A stretch of 64,000 bases of DNA from a virus. A program made the translations under genes and the position numbers. The number at the start of each line of letters is the position of its first letter. Position 1 is the stretch's first letter. The stretch is from positions 1 to 64,000 of IMG/VR virus record IMGVR_UViG_3300046366_000047, one strand, 5' to 3'. The notes under the pieces were generated by a model. The model did no database searches, was not told where the DNA came from, and was given only the letters and a program-made list of their open reading frames with translations. Of the stretch, positions 36,132 to 43,297 are shown piece by piece.

Positions 36132-37298
36132 CTATGCGTAAGGGTCCCCTTTGAATAATCCACTTAAGTGTCCTGCCTCTTTAGCAAATGCACCCTGTTG
36201 AGGAGCAGCAGCTTTATTCTTGCGAAGTGCAGTTGGACTTGAGTCAACTATTTTTTGGTTCGCTTTACTCTCACCTTGTCGTTCAGCAATCTTTTTAACA
36301 GATTCTAACATTTTCTTGCCGTACATAGCGTATGCAACTAACTCTGCTGCATCCTCTTTATATGTACCATCAGCATTCATAAACAGATTCTCCGCTTTCC
36401 CCTCAACCAAGATAGTCCTAATCTTTGCAACCTCGGACTTACTGAAGCTTGGGTAAGCCTTACTTAGATTGTCTACGGAAAGGAGTGCTGTCTTTTTCAA
36501 GTTTTGAAACTCGTTTTTTTGACGGTTGGTAAACTCCTCACGCTCTTTTTCTAATGCTTGTTTATCTTCAGCGAATAAACGTTTTGTTGAATTTGCTAAA
36601 AGCCTTACGCTATTATCGAACTCAGACTCTGAGATATCTCCATCCTCTAAAGATGTTGTTAGCTCATCATACTGCTCTCCAAAATAGTGCTGGACAAGGC
36701 TCTCTGGATCTTGACTTTTATAGTCTCCTGAGAAGTCCAGTCTTTGTGAAGATGTAAATGCTTGAGTGTGATCTTCTCCATTTGCCCACAATTGAACTGC
36801 CATACGGATATCGCTTGGCATCGCTTGTAAGTCAGCTGTTAAAGCCTCATACTCTTTCTTTACTTCAGAACCCTCTTGGGCCTGATTTCTCCATGTATCG
36901 ACAGATGAAAAGAACTTAGAAGCATCATTAACCCCAAACTTCGAAGAGATGAGGTCAATCATTTCCTTCGGTGCTTCAAAGTTAAGTTTAATTTCTTTAC
37001 CCTTTTTTGGAGTTGCCATGATTCCAAAGATGTCATCGATGTCTGTGCTCTCGTCACTATCATCTTCGTCTTCTTCTTCCTCTTCGTCTTCCTCCTCATC
37101 TGCTTGAACGCTTGCTTGTCTCATGCTAGCCATCAAGTCTTTATACTCTGTTGAGTTTGCGAAGCTTGGATCCATTGCGGCCAATGCTTCAACTTGTCGA
37201 AGTTGTTCTTGCATCTCTGGCTCCAACTGCTCCAATGAAGGAGCGTTAGATAAATCACCAGATACTCTTTCAACTTCTTTTTCAAAGTTAGTATCCAT
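36132..37298 (-). CDS. Scaffold-like protein
   Basis: 388 aa, acidic and helical. Residues 65-85 hold a run of Asp/Glu, followed by a Phe-rich core and coiled-coil (ALEKEREEFTNRQKNEFQNLKKTAL). The C-terminus is basic and ends FKGDPYA. Located between portal and MCP, the usual site of a capsid scaffold. Assignment is by composition and place. Confidence 0.65.
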   Translation of the reverse strand: MDTNFEKEVERVSGDLSNAPSLEQLEPEMQEQLRQVEALAAMDPSFANSTEYKDLMASMRQASVQADEEEDEEEEEDEDDSDESTDIDDIFGIMATPKKGKEIKLNFEAPKEMIDLISSKFGVNDASKFFSSVDTWRNQAQEGSEVKKEYEALTADLQAMPSDIRMAVQLWANGEDHTQAFTSSQRLDFSGDYKSQDPESLVQHYFGEQYDELTTSLEDGDISESEFDNSVRLLANSTKRLFAEDKQALEKEREEFTNRQKNEFQNLKKTALLSVDNLSKAYPSFSKSEVAKIRTILVEGKAENLFMNADGTYKEDAAELVAYAMYGKKMLESVKKIAERQGESKANQKIVDSSPTALRKNKAAAPQQGAFAKEAGHLSGLFKGDPYA

Positions 37299-37317
37299 AA
37301 CTATTTATTATTTGGTT

Positions 37318-37325
37318 CAAAAATA
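37318..37325 (-). promoter_or_regulatory. TATTTTTG -7-like box before the scaffold gene
   Basis: Minus strand, ending 20 bases before the ATG at 37298. Weaker than the others: spacing is slightly longer and the -33 site is AAAC. Confidence 0.3.
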
Positions 37326-37333
37326 CGAATTTA

Positions 37334-39535
37334 TTATAAACCTTGTTTTTTAAGAAGGTCTCTTTCTGTCTTAGCAGTCTCCTTGAATGCAATTTTTTCC
37401 ATTTCTTGCTGATGTAGCATCTCTTGGTCATCCATTGCTTCTTGTTTTTGCTGTTGTTGTGCTCCTTGAAGTTGTTGAGCCATCTCTGCTTGAGCAGCCC
37501 TTCCTTGAATCATTCCTTCGTTAGCAGCTTTGTCAGATTGTTGCTGTGCCATTAACTTATCTCTGTGGAATTGACGTAATGCTTGAGCTACTAAATCAGG
37601 AGTTGCACGGTTAAACAAGTTAGCGAATGTGATTTGATCAATCATTCCTGCTTGAAGTAACGTAAACAATAGCTGATTTGCCGCATTTAAGCCTTGCTCA
37701 GGAGTTTCTGAACGCTTAATGAAGATTCTATAGTCTTGTAGTAAATGGTCCTCTGTAATCGTAATTCTTGAAAGACCCTCATCTCCTACCATCATAGCTA
37801 ATTTACGAGGATTGTCATGGTATACTGCTTTACCAACAGTTGCCATATGCTCATATGCTTGACGTAAGATAGATGTCAATGCCCAATAGAATGGTTCTTG
37901 TACCAATGAACCTCTTTGAATTTGAGCTTCAACTACTCCTACTAGCATATCACCGCCACCTTGTGTACCTGTCATTGCCTCATTCACACCGGTAACATCC
38001 TGAATAGATTGCTGTACAGTTTGAATAACTTGGAATAACTGAAGTGTACCTGATCCAATGTTTGTTCCGTATGTACCAATAGCATTTTGAACTGAACCAA
38101 CACGGTCAGTATCTACAAAGATTGGTTTAGATGAGTTAATGTTACGCATGATATCTGCCTCTCCATCTCGGTCATCAACTGCTGATTTGGAAATAACTGT
38201 ACCAGTTCCACGCATGTTAGCCATCTGAGACTCTACAACAGATAAAGTTCTGTTTAAGAAACGCTGTGGATCAATAACATCATCAAGTGGAGTTAATACC
38301 TCTCCTCTATCGTAAATGTATGTATAACATTTATACGGAAATTTTACGTTAGCTGGATCGTATAATTGTTTTTCTTGGTAAGGAAGTATACCGTACTCAA
38401 GAATGATATCACCATAACCAATTTCTTCCTGAGGAATCATAATGCAGTAACGAAGAATGTCAACAAAGATTGTTTGTTTCTTGCTCTTACCCATTTTCTT
38501 TTTGTGATCTTCAGTCTGAGGCTCAATCAAATCCTTGTCGGTATATTTTGAATCCTCATTGTTGATCATTGTGTAGTATGGATATCCTGCTTCATCAAGT
38601 ACCCAACCGTAATCACGTTTCTCAACATCTTTCCAATAAATCTCGTAAGTAGGAACTTTACCACCAGGGATAGTATAGATACCATTTACGATTTTATGCA
38701 TATTGTTTTGATTCGTTTGATTCGAATACTGTTCAATAGCTTGTCTTTCGTCCTTAGTTAAATCTTGGTATCTCTCGAAAATAGTTGGAGTATCCATATA
38801 ATACCATTCCCCCATAAATTCAGCATCAGATAAATCAGGCTTTTTAGCCGACATATCCCACAAGAAGAACAATGGGTTGATGGACTCAGCAGCGTAGTTG
38901 TCATTAGCTTCATATCCTTTGTATATTCCTAGTCCACAAATAGCTAAGTTACGAGTGATCTGAGTTTTTAACTCATCAATATTCACCTCGTTAGCAATGA
39001 ATTCAAGTAAGTTATTGATATCTTTTTCATAGTTCTCTACAAATGTATTGTAGAACAACTCTTCTGTCTCCATCTCTGTATCTTCGATAGGAGCATTTTC
39101 TTTGATAATATCTTTGAAGAATGGAAGTGCATCAGCTACTTTTTGAAGTGATTTCAATTTAGCTAATTCTTCTTCTCTTTTATTGATTACGAAATCAGAA
39201 ATACAATTTGCTTTTGCATCGTATCCTAAACGAATAGCATTACCAATGTATTGTTGTACCATTGGCTTGATAACGTTCTTTGTCCATTTAAGGCGATTAC
39301 GTACATCACCTGATTCATCTAGGAAGAAAGCCTCAATATCCTCTTCGAATATCCATTGACCATCTTGCCCCTTGAAGAAAGACCAGTTGATTAAGCATTT
39401 GTTAATGTATCTGCGGTAGATGTAATTACTCATTACGGCAAGGCAAAATTTTGCATATTCCTTATGGTAATCTTTATCTTTTTTGGAGGTTAACTTATTA
39501 GGTCTTTGTCTCCCTGTGCTAAACATGTAACTCAT
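37334..39535 (-). CDS. Portal protein
   Basis: 733 aa. Central segment D-V-T-G-V-N-E-A-M-T-G-T-Q-G-G-G-D-M-L followed by QIQRGSLVQEPFYWALTSILRQAYEHM fits the clip/stem-helix region of podovirus and crAss-like portals. The C-terminal 70 residues are a Gln-rich coiled coil (AEMAQQLQGAQQQQKQEAMDDQEML), often seen as the barrel end. Position between scaffold/MCP and TerL supports a dodecameric portal through which DNA is packed and released. Confidence 0.8.
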   Translation of the reverse strand: MSYMFSTGRQRPNKLTSKKDKDYHKEYAKFCLAVMSNYIYRRYINKCLINWSFFKGQDGQWIFEEDIEAFFLDESGDVRNRLKWTKNVIKPMVQQYIGNAIRLGYDAKANCISDFVINKREEELAKLKSLQKVADALPFFKDIIKENAPIEDTEMETEELFYNTFVENYEKDINNLLEFIANEVNIDELKTQITRNLAICGLGIYKGYEANDNYAAESINPLFFLWDMSAKKPDLSDAEFMGEWYYMDTPTIFERYQDLTKDERQAIEQYSNQTNQNNMHKIVNGIYTIPGGKVPTYEIYWKDVEKRDYGWVLDEAGYPYYTMINNEDSKYTDKDLIEPQTEDHKKKMGKSKKQTIFVDILRYCIMIPQEEIGYGDIILEYGILPYQEKQLYDPANVKFPYKCYTYIYDRGEVLTPLDDVIDPQRFLNRTLSVVESQMANMRGTGTVISKSAVDDRDGEADIMRNINSSKPIFVDTDRVGSVQNAIGTYGTNIGSGTLQLFQVIQTVQQSIQDVTGVNEAMTGTQGGGDMLVGVVEAQIQRGSLVQEPFYWALTSILRQAYEHMATVGKAVYHDNPRKLAMMVGDEGLSRITITEDHLLQDYRIFIKRSETPEQGLNAANQLLFTLLQAGMIDQITFANLFNRATPDLVAQALRQFHRDKLMAQQQSDKAANEGMIQGRAAQAEMAQQLQGAQQQQKQEAMDDQEMLHQQEMEKIAFKETAKTERDLLKKQGL

Positions 39536-39536
39536 A

Positions 39537-40100
39537 TCACTTCAGTACGTCATTAATTTTTACAAGTACCTGTTTTCTAGTTTTTCTCTCGACAACTTTA
39601 GCTCCGTATGATGACTCTAATGTCTTCACCATCTGCGGTAACTCTCCGTATACTTTAACCACTAGGTCAGTGTACTTTTTCTTTTCGTCAATGTCCATCC
39701 CTGCCAAGGTTACTGAGTCAAGGACAATCATTTCGTTTAATACTTCAAACATATACTGACTCATTAATTTCGCTCTCAACCTGTATTCAGGATTAAAAGA
39801 TTCCATCTTCTTGATGCCAGCAACAATTTCATCCGGGAGGTCTCCGTTTACTATTCCTCCCAAATCTTTTCTTATCGCATAATCCTTACCATAAGTAAGT
39901 TCAAGAGCTTTAACAACTCTTTCTCTTTTGCTCAAACTGTAAATAGGACTTGTTCTGTTTCCTAGTAACCAGCAGAGTCTTACCTCTTTTGCCTTTAGGC
40001 CTTTAAATTCATCTACGTCAGCTAGTTCAGGATATTCTAATCTTAGATCTCCGTCTCCCTCCATTCCAAAGATGATCAATTCAACTTCTTTCTCTGCCAT
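39537..40100 (-). CDS. Conserved pre-portal protein, 187 aa
   Basis: Start set at the ATG at 40100 (MAEKEVELIIFGMEG). The upstream in-frame ATG at 40127 falls inside a terminator stem. Acidic, helical, with EKKKYTDLVVKVYGELPQMVKTLESSYGAK near the C-terminus. A gene of this size often precedes portal in related phages; function unknown. Confidence 0.6.
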   Translation of the reverse strand: MAEKEVELIIFGMEGDGDLRLEYPELADVDEFKGLKAKEVRLCWLLGNRTSPIYSLSKRERVVKALELTYGKDYAIRKDLGGIVNGDLPDEIVAGIKKMESFNPEYRLRAKLMSQYMFEVLNEMIVLDSVTLAGMDIDEKKKYTDLVVKVYGELPQMVKTLESSYGAKVVERKTRKQVLVKINDVLK

Positions 40101-40117
40101 AAAATTAGTAAAAATAA

Positions 40118-40142
40118 GGGTAGGCACTTTTGATACCTACCC
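40118..40142 (-). terminator. Terminator after the 267-aa virion protein
   Basis: Minus strand: stem GGGTAGG/CCTACCC with an 11-nt loop, then TTATTTTTAC. It sits between the 267-aa protein and the portal block. Confidence 0.82.
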
Positions 40143-40164
40143 TACAAAGATAATTAAATTTTAA

Positions 40165-40968
40165 TTATACAGCTGGACAACCTAAGTATGCAGCGGTAGT
40201 TGCGAAAGAACCGTCTAAAATTGAAGTCAATTTAGTAACAGTTGCAGCAGTACCAGCATCAGCAGTATTCAAGTAAACCAAAGCAATAACAGGCTTGATA
40301 ACCTCAAGGCCATTAACGATGTTATGCTTGATTGATTTACGGTAAGTGATTTGGTATGTTTGGTAACCAGCAGCAGTAACGTAAGTGTTCAAGTTAACTT
40401 GAGCTAATACTTGAGCAGGTGTTCCAGCAGGAGAAACCCATGCAGTTTGATCAGTGATAACTGAAGCAGCAGGAGCTTTAACGATTAACGCACCAAATCC
40501 AGCATTGTCAGCAGTGATACGAACCGTAGTTCCACCTGTAACAACAGCAGAGAAATAAGCATTAACGTCAGCATTGATACGTGCAGCAAACAATGTAGCT
40601 AATTCAGCAGTAGTTGCAGATCCATCAACACCAACTTCGTAAGTACGAGCTTGGTAAGTAGCACCTGTTTCTTTACCTCCACCGAAGAAGTTTTGTACGT
40701 ATGGAGCGTAAACAGTCAACACGTAGTTACCGTTGTTAACCATTGTCACAGCAGACAAAGCAACGTCTACAACGTTAGCAGTTCCAGCAGCATTTGCAGT
40801 GTAACGGAAACCTAAAAGGTCAGAAGCTTTAATTTTCAAAGCAACAGCACCAGACTCGTCTTTGATGCTCAAAAGTCCTGAAGCTAAAACTACGTCTGTA
40901 GCAGCAACTGGAGTGTTCAGAATCAACGCTGAATCCGCATTGATAACTGGCAATTTGTAAGTAATCAT
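40165..40968 (-). CDS. Abundant-type virion protein, 267 aa
   Basis: Low-Cys, beta-rich, Ala/Thr/Val/Gly-rich protein with YRKSIKHNIVNGLEVIKPVIALVYLNT near its end. Codon use is biased in the same way as MCP, and the gene has its own promoter-like box and its own terminator, both signs of high expression. Candidates are capsid decoration or head fibre; a tail-tube function is less likely in a podovirus. Family not recognised. Confidence 0.6.
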   Translation of the reverse strand: MITYKLPVINADSALILNTPVAATDVVLASGLLSIKDESGAVALKIKASDLLGFRYTANAAGTANVVDVALSAVTMVNNGNYVLTVYAPYVQNFFGGGKETGATYQARTYEVGVDGSATTAELATLFAARINADVNAYFSAVVTGGTTVRITADNAGFGALIVKAPAASVITDQTAWVSPAGTPAQVLAQVNLNTYVTAAGYQTYQITYRKSIKHNIVNGLEVIKPVIALVYLNTADAGTAATVTKLTSILDGSFATTAAYLGCPAV

Positions 40969-41018
40969 AATAATTTGTTTTTTTCACTGACCGAAGTCTG
41001 TGTTGGTTAAAATTAATT

Positions 41019-41035
41019 AACTACACCGTGTAGTT
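41019..41035. promoter_or_regulatory. 17-bp palindrome at a late transcript start
   Basis: AACTACAC-C-GTGTAGTT, a perfect 8+8 inverted repeat. It lies 6 bases downstream of the minus-strand TACATTTG box at 41041-41048, so it overlaps the predicted start of the 267-aa virion mRNA. It could be an operator or a 5'-terminal mRNA hairpin that protects the transcript. Confidence 0.6.
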
Positions 41036-41040
41036 CTCTG

Positions 41041-41048
41041 CAAATGTA
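41041..41048 (-). promoter_or_regulatory. TACATTTG -7 box of the 267-aa virion gene
   Basis: Minus strand. Unlike the other late boxes it is 73 bases from the ATG (40968), leaving a leader with the palindrome. A TTG occurs 15 bases upstream but not at 19. Confidence 0.5.
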
Positions 41049-41100
41049 AACAAAAATTTATATCAAAAATTATGGGTTTGGGTTTTTTCTTTTTCTTTTT

Positions 41101-41242
41101 GATTAAGTATATGTGAGTATATACGTAGTATATACGAATATATAGTTAATCTTTTCTTTTCTCTTTTTCTTTTTTTGCTTCTTTTTTTCTTTTTCTCTTT
41201 TCTTATTTTTCTTTTTCTTTTTTAAAAAAAATGCAGAAATGT
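41101..41242. other. Polypyrimidine tract and GTATATAC repeats, gene-free
   Basis: GTATATAC occurs at 41117-41124 and 41128-41135, separated by GTA. Plus-strand bases 41151-41223 are 71/73 pyrimidine. It sits between divergent promoters. No ORF. It could be a DNA-unwinding, transcription-insulating or protein-binding element. Confidence 0.4.
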
Positions 41243-41273
41243 TTTGCAGATTAAAAAATCATTTCTAGATTTG
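41243..41273 (+). promoter_or_regulatory. Consensus Bacteroidota promoter for the leader RNA
   Basis: TTTG (41243-41246), 19-base spacer, TAGATTTG (41266-41273): an exact TTTG-N19-TANNTTTG. The expected start is about 41279-41281, at the first base of the pseudoknot arm. Confidence 0.8.
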
Positions 41274-41277
41274 CAGA

Positions 41278-41369
41278 GTGTTGGCACACAAGCATAGAAA
41301 AAATTTAAAGGTTATACTAGCCCCCTATTCTCCAATACTGCCAACACACACTCAATGGGGGGCTTTTTA
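41278..41369 (+). ncRNA. Pseudoknot-forming leader or short RNA ending in a terminator
   Basis: The predicted 5' end GTGTTGGCA (41278-41286) is fully complementary to TGCCAACAC (41339-41347), which lies in the loop of the downstream terminator stem (41319-41329 with 41354-41364). The arm order S1-S2-S1'-S2' defines an H-type pseudoknot. It may be an attenuator controlling the gene that begins 12 bases later, or a free about 90-nt RNA. Confidence 0.65.
41319..41369 (+). terminator. Intrinsic terminator just upstream of a start codon
   Basis: AGCCCCC with short extension pairs with GGGGGGCT, 24-nt loop, then TTTTTATTTTT. It lies 12 bases before the ATG at 41381. Confidence 0.78.
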
Positions 41370-41380
41370 TTTTTGTTGGT

Positions 41381-41665
41381 ATGGAACAATTTAGAGTATT
41401 ATGTGTGAATGACAGATTTTGTCCTACAGAATTTCCTTCTGGATGTTGGATTCAAAAAAATGAAGTGTATACGGTAGTAGACGCAAAGTACTTAGCCAGG
41501 CAACATATGACCATTGGCTACAAGCTTGCAGAGATTGATTTACCTGAAGATTCAGTGTATCAATACTTTCTGTCAAATCGATTTAGACCATACACTGATG
41601 AGGATGAAATGCTTGAGGCTGCATTAGAAGAATTACTAGAACAAACAGAACCTGTTGTTTTGTAA
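41381..41665 (+). CDS. Conserved phage protein with attenuated-type leader
   Basis: 94 aa: V-L-C-V-N-D-R-F-C-P, W-I-Q-K-N-E-V-Y-T-V-V near 23-33, then GYKLAEIDLP and Y-Q-Y-F-L-S-N-R-F, followed by an acidic tail. I recognise this as a common small phage/Bacteroidota protein of unknown role. Expression would be governed by read-through of the terminator directly upstream. Confidence 0.7.
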   Translation: MEQFRVLCVNDRFCPTEFPSGCWIQKNEVYTVVDAKYLARQHMTIGYKLAEIDLPEDSVYQYFLSNRFRPYTDEDEMLEAALEELLEQTEPVVL

Positions 41666-41684
41666 CGAATAATTTATATATTTG
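41654..41684 (+). promoter_or_regulatory. Bacteroidota-type promoter
   Basis: GTTG (41654-41657), 19-base spacer, TATATTTG (41677-41684). It overlaps the stop of the preceding gene and leaves a leader of about 30 nt to the ATG at 41723. Confidence 0.75.
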
Positions 41685-41722
41685 TTTCATAAAAATGACA
41701 AATTGAATTTAATTATCACATT

Positions 41723-42070
41723 ATGAGTACCTCTTCTTCGTACTCAAGCAACAAAATAAAGCAGGTCCTAAATAATGGGACCCAACATTTCATCGTCAAA
41801 TCTTACACCTATACAGCATTCGAATACGACAGAAAAGTTCCAGAGTATCACCTGTATTGGATCAATATGAATAAGGGTTTGCTTGAAGATATGCCTATGT
41901 ACCAGAGACTGTCATGTAAGCATATGAATAAGAAGGAGAAAAGCTACTTCTGGTCTATAGCTGATCAATATAATATTGTAATTAGCGGTGAAGATGGAAT
42001 AGTTTGGGAAAATAAAAAACTAGGCCTCAATAAAGACCTAGTTCAAAATCAATCTTATAAAGATCAGTAA
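41723..42070 (+). CDS. Hypothetical protein, 115 aa, Ser-rich start
   Basis: MSTSSSYSSNKIKQVLNN, then a basic, aromatic domain (YHLYWINMNKGLLEDMPMYQRLSCKHMNKKEKSYFW). Not recognised. The C-terminal codons overlie a minus-strand terminator. Converges with the gene ending at 42071 with no gap. Confidence 0.6.
   Translation: MSTSSSYSSNKIKQVLNNGTQHFIVKSYTYTAFEYDRKVPEYHLYWINMNKGLLEDMPMYQRLSCKHMNKKEKSYFWSIADQYNIVISGEDGIVWENKKLGLNKDLVQNQSYKDQ
42018..42043 (-). terminator. Minus-strand terminator embedded in the opposite gene
   Basis: Minus strand: AACTAGG..CCTAGTT stem, 12-nt loop, then TTTTTATTTTC. It ends the transcript of the 70-aa gene and lies inside the 3' coding end of the plus-strand gene, forcing its last codons. 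Confidence 0.72.
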
Positions 42071-42283
42071 TTATTCAATGATTTGTTTTGAGAAATGCTC
42101 CTCAAAATAACCAATTCCTTTTAATTCATCTACTCTTAACTTTGCTTCCTCTAATGTAGCAAATTCTTCTACAATTGGTTGACCTGTTTCAAATACAGAA
42201 TCTGTTTTAACGATTACAAAATGAATTACTTCAGCTTCGTTATGAGCCAATACATATTTTGTTGTTTCTTTACTTGTTGCCAT
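42071..42283 (-). CDS. Hypothetical protein, 70 aa
   Basis: Starts MATSKETTKYVLAHNEAEVIHFVIVKTDSVFETGQPIVEEFATLEEAKLRVDELKG: two strands and a helix with E-A-K-x-R-x-x-E-L, a common small phage fold. It overlies the end of the late LRR transcript. Its partner is the terminator 28 bases beyond its stop. Confidence 0.6.
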   Translation of the reverse strand: MATSKETTKYVLAHNEAEVIHFVIVKTDSVFETGQPIVEEFATLEEAKLRVDELKGIGYFEEHFSKQIIE

Positions 42284-42294
42284 AATATTATTTA

Positions 42295-43266
42295 TTAATT
42301 AGTTAATACTGTACATCCTCTTGAAATTAATATGTCTTTAGCCGCAATACCTACAGGCGATGGAGGAGCTGCTGGAAGATTAATAAATGAATTCTTCAAT
42401 ATTAAAGTGCCATTTGTTCCATCTAGTGATGCTAATTTAACTAGCGTTGCATCAACTTGAGCTTGATTCATTCCATCCATGTATATGTAAGTTCCACCAA
42501 TTCCTTTTACTGATTCAGGAAGTGCCATTGCAAAAGATCCATTTGCTTGAATAACAAAGCTTCCACCTATATATTCTAATGAACTTATATTTACTGAAGT
42601 CAATGAAGAATTCTGATTAAGAGAGAAGTTACTAACATATTTTAAAGAAGGTACATTGACCTCTGTTAAAGCATAGGTGTACTGAGCATAAAAATCAGTT
42701 ACTGCTTCTAGTGCAGGGCAGAAAAAAGACGGAACAGATGCTGGAATAGAAAGATAACCAGAAATAAATTTTAAAGATGGAAGATATATTGGAAATGAAT
42801 AATTAGTAGACGAATTAAGATTATTTGCGGCTACTAAATTTGGTGCGTTAAACGATGATGCGTAACCAAAATTAATTTGATCAAAATATTTTCCATTAAA
42901 AGTGGCATTAACAGGATACCCATTAAAATTTCCTATATATAAACTAGAGACATTCTCATTATTTATTACAACATTAGTTAAGTCTCCTTCAGTAGTAATA
43001 CTTCCCGTTGTGTATTTATCTATATAATATGTGTATAGTTTATTTAGATTTAAAGCAGGTATTTGAAAGGCTAAACCAACAAATCTAGTAGGAGGATATA
43101 ATACATAATTAGTTATGCTAACACGTGCAGAATTTGTAGAGTAACTTAATAATTCGTAGTAATTTGATACAGTATTAATTACATCTGTAACATCATCTAC
43201 TATAGCATTCTCATTTCTATTCGAATTGACATTGCCTTTCTTTACGGATTTTTGAATAAGTGCCAT
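42295..43266 (-). CDS. Leucine-rich-repeat-like surface or virion protein
   Basis: 323 aa, Asn/Ser/Leu/Tyr-rich. Residues 160-260 contain repeats of L-[PS]-[SA]-L-K-x-[IV]-S, VNVPSLKYVSNFSLNQN, SSLTSVNISSLEYIGG, of the BspA-type LRR pattern. The C-terminus (GMNQAQVDATLVKLASLDGTNGTL then a Pro-rich linker and ILISRGCTVLTN) matches LRR proteins of flavobacterial phages. Probable adhesion role. Located between terminase and virion genes with its own -7 box. Confidence 0.62.
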   Translation of the reverse strand: MALIQKSVKKGNVNSNRNENAIVDDVTDVINTVSNYYELLSYSTNSARVSITNYVLYPPTRFVGLAFQIPALNLNKLYTYYIDKYTTGSITTEGDLTNVVINNENVSSLYIGNFNGYPVNATFNGKYFDQINFGYASSFNAPNLVAANNLNSSTNYSFPIYLPSLKFISGYLSIPASVPSFFCPALEAVTDFYAQYTYALTEVNVPSLKYVSNFSLNQNSSLTSVNISSLEYIGGSFVIQANGSFAMALPESVKGIGGTYIYMDGMNQAQVDATLVKLASLDGTNGTLILKNSFINLPAAPPSPVGIAAKDILISRGCTVLTN

Positions 43267-43280
43267 AATTTATTTTTTTA

Positions 43281-43288
43281 CAAATATA
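43281..43288 (-). promoter_or_regulatory. TATATTTG -7 box of the LRR-like gene
   Basis: Minus strand, ending 15 bases before the ATG at 43266; the -33 position reads AAGT. Confidence 0.42.
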
Positions 43289-43297
43289 CTTTATTTA

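Noticed and set aside
41278-41369. Known riboswitch classes (preQ1, fluoride, THF) for the pseudoknot leader
   Set aside because: None of the conserved core sequences I remember is present, although the pseudoknot-plus-terminator layout is similar.
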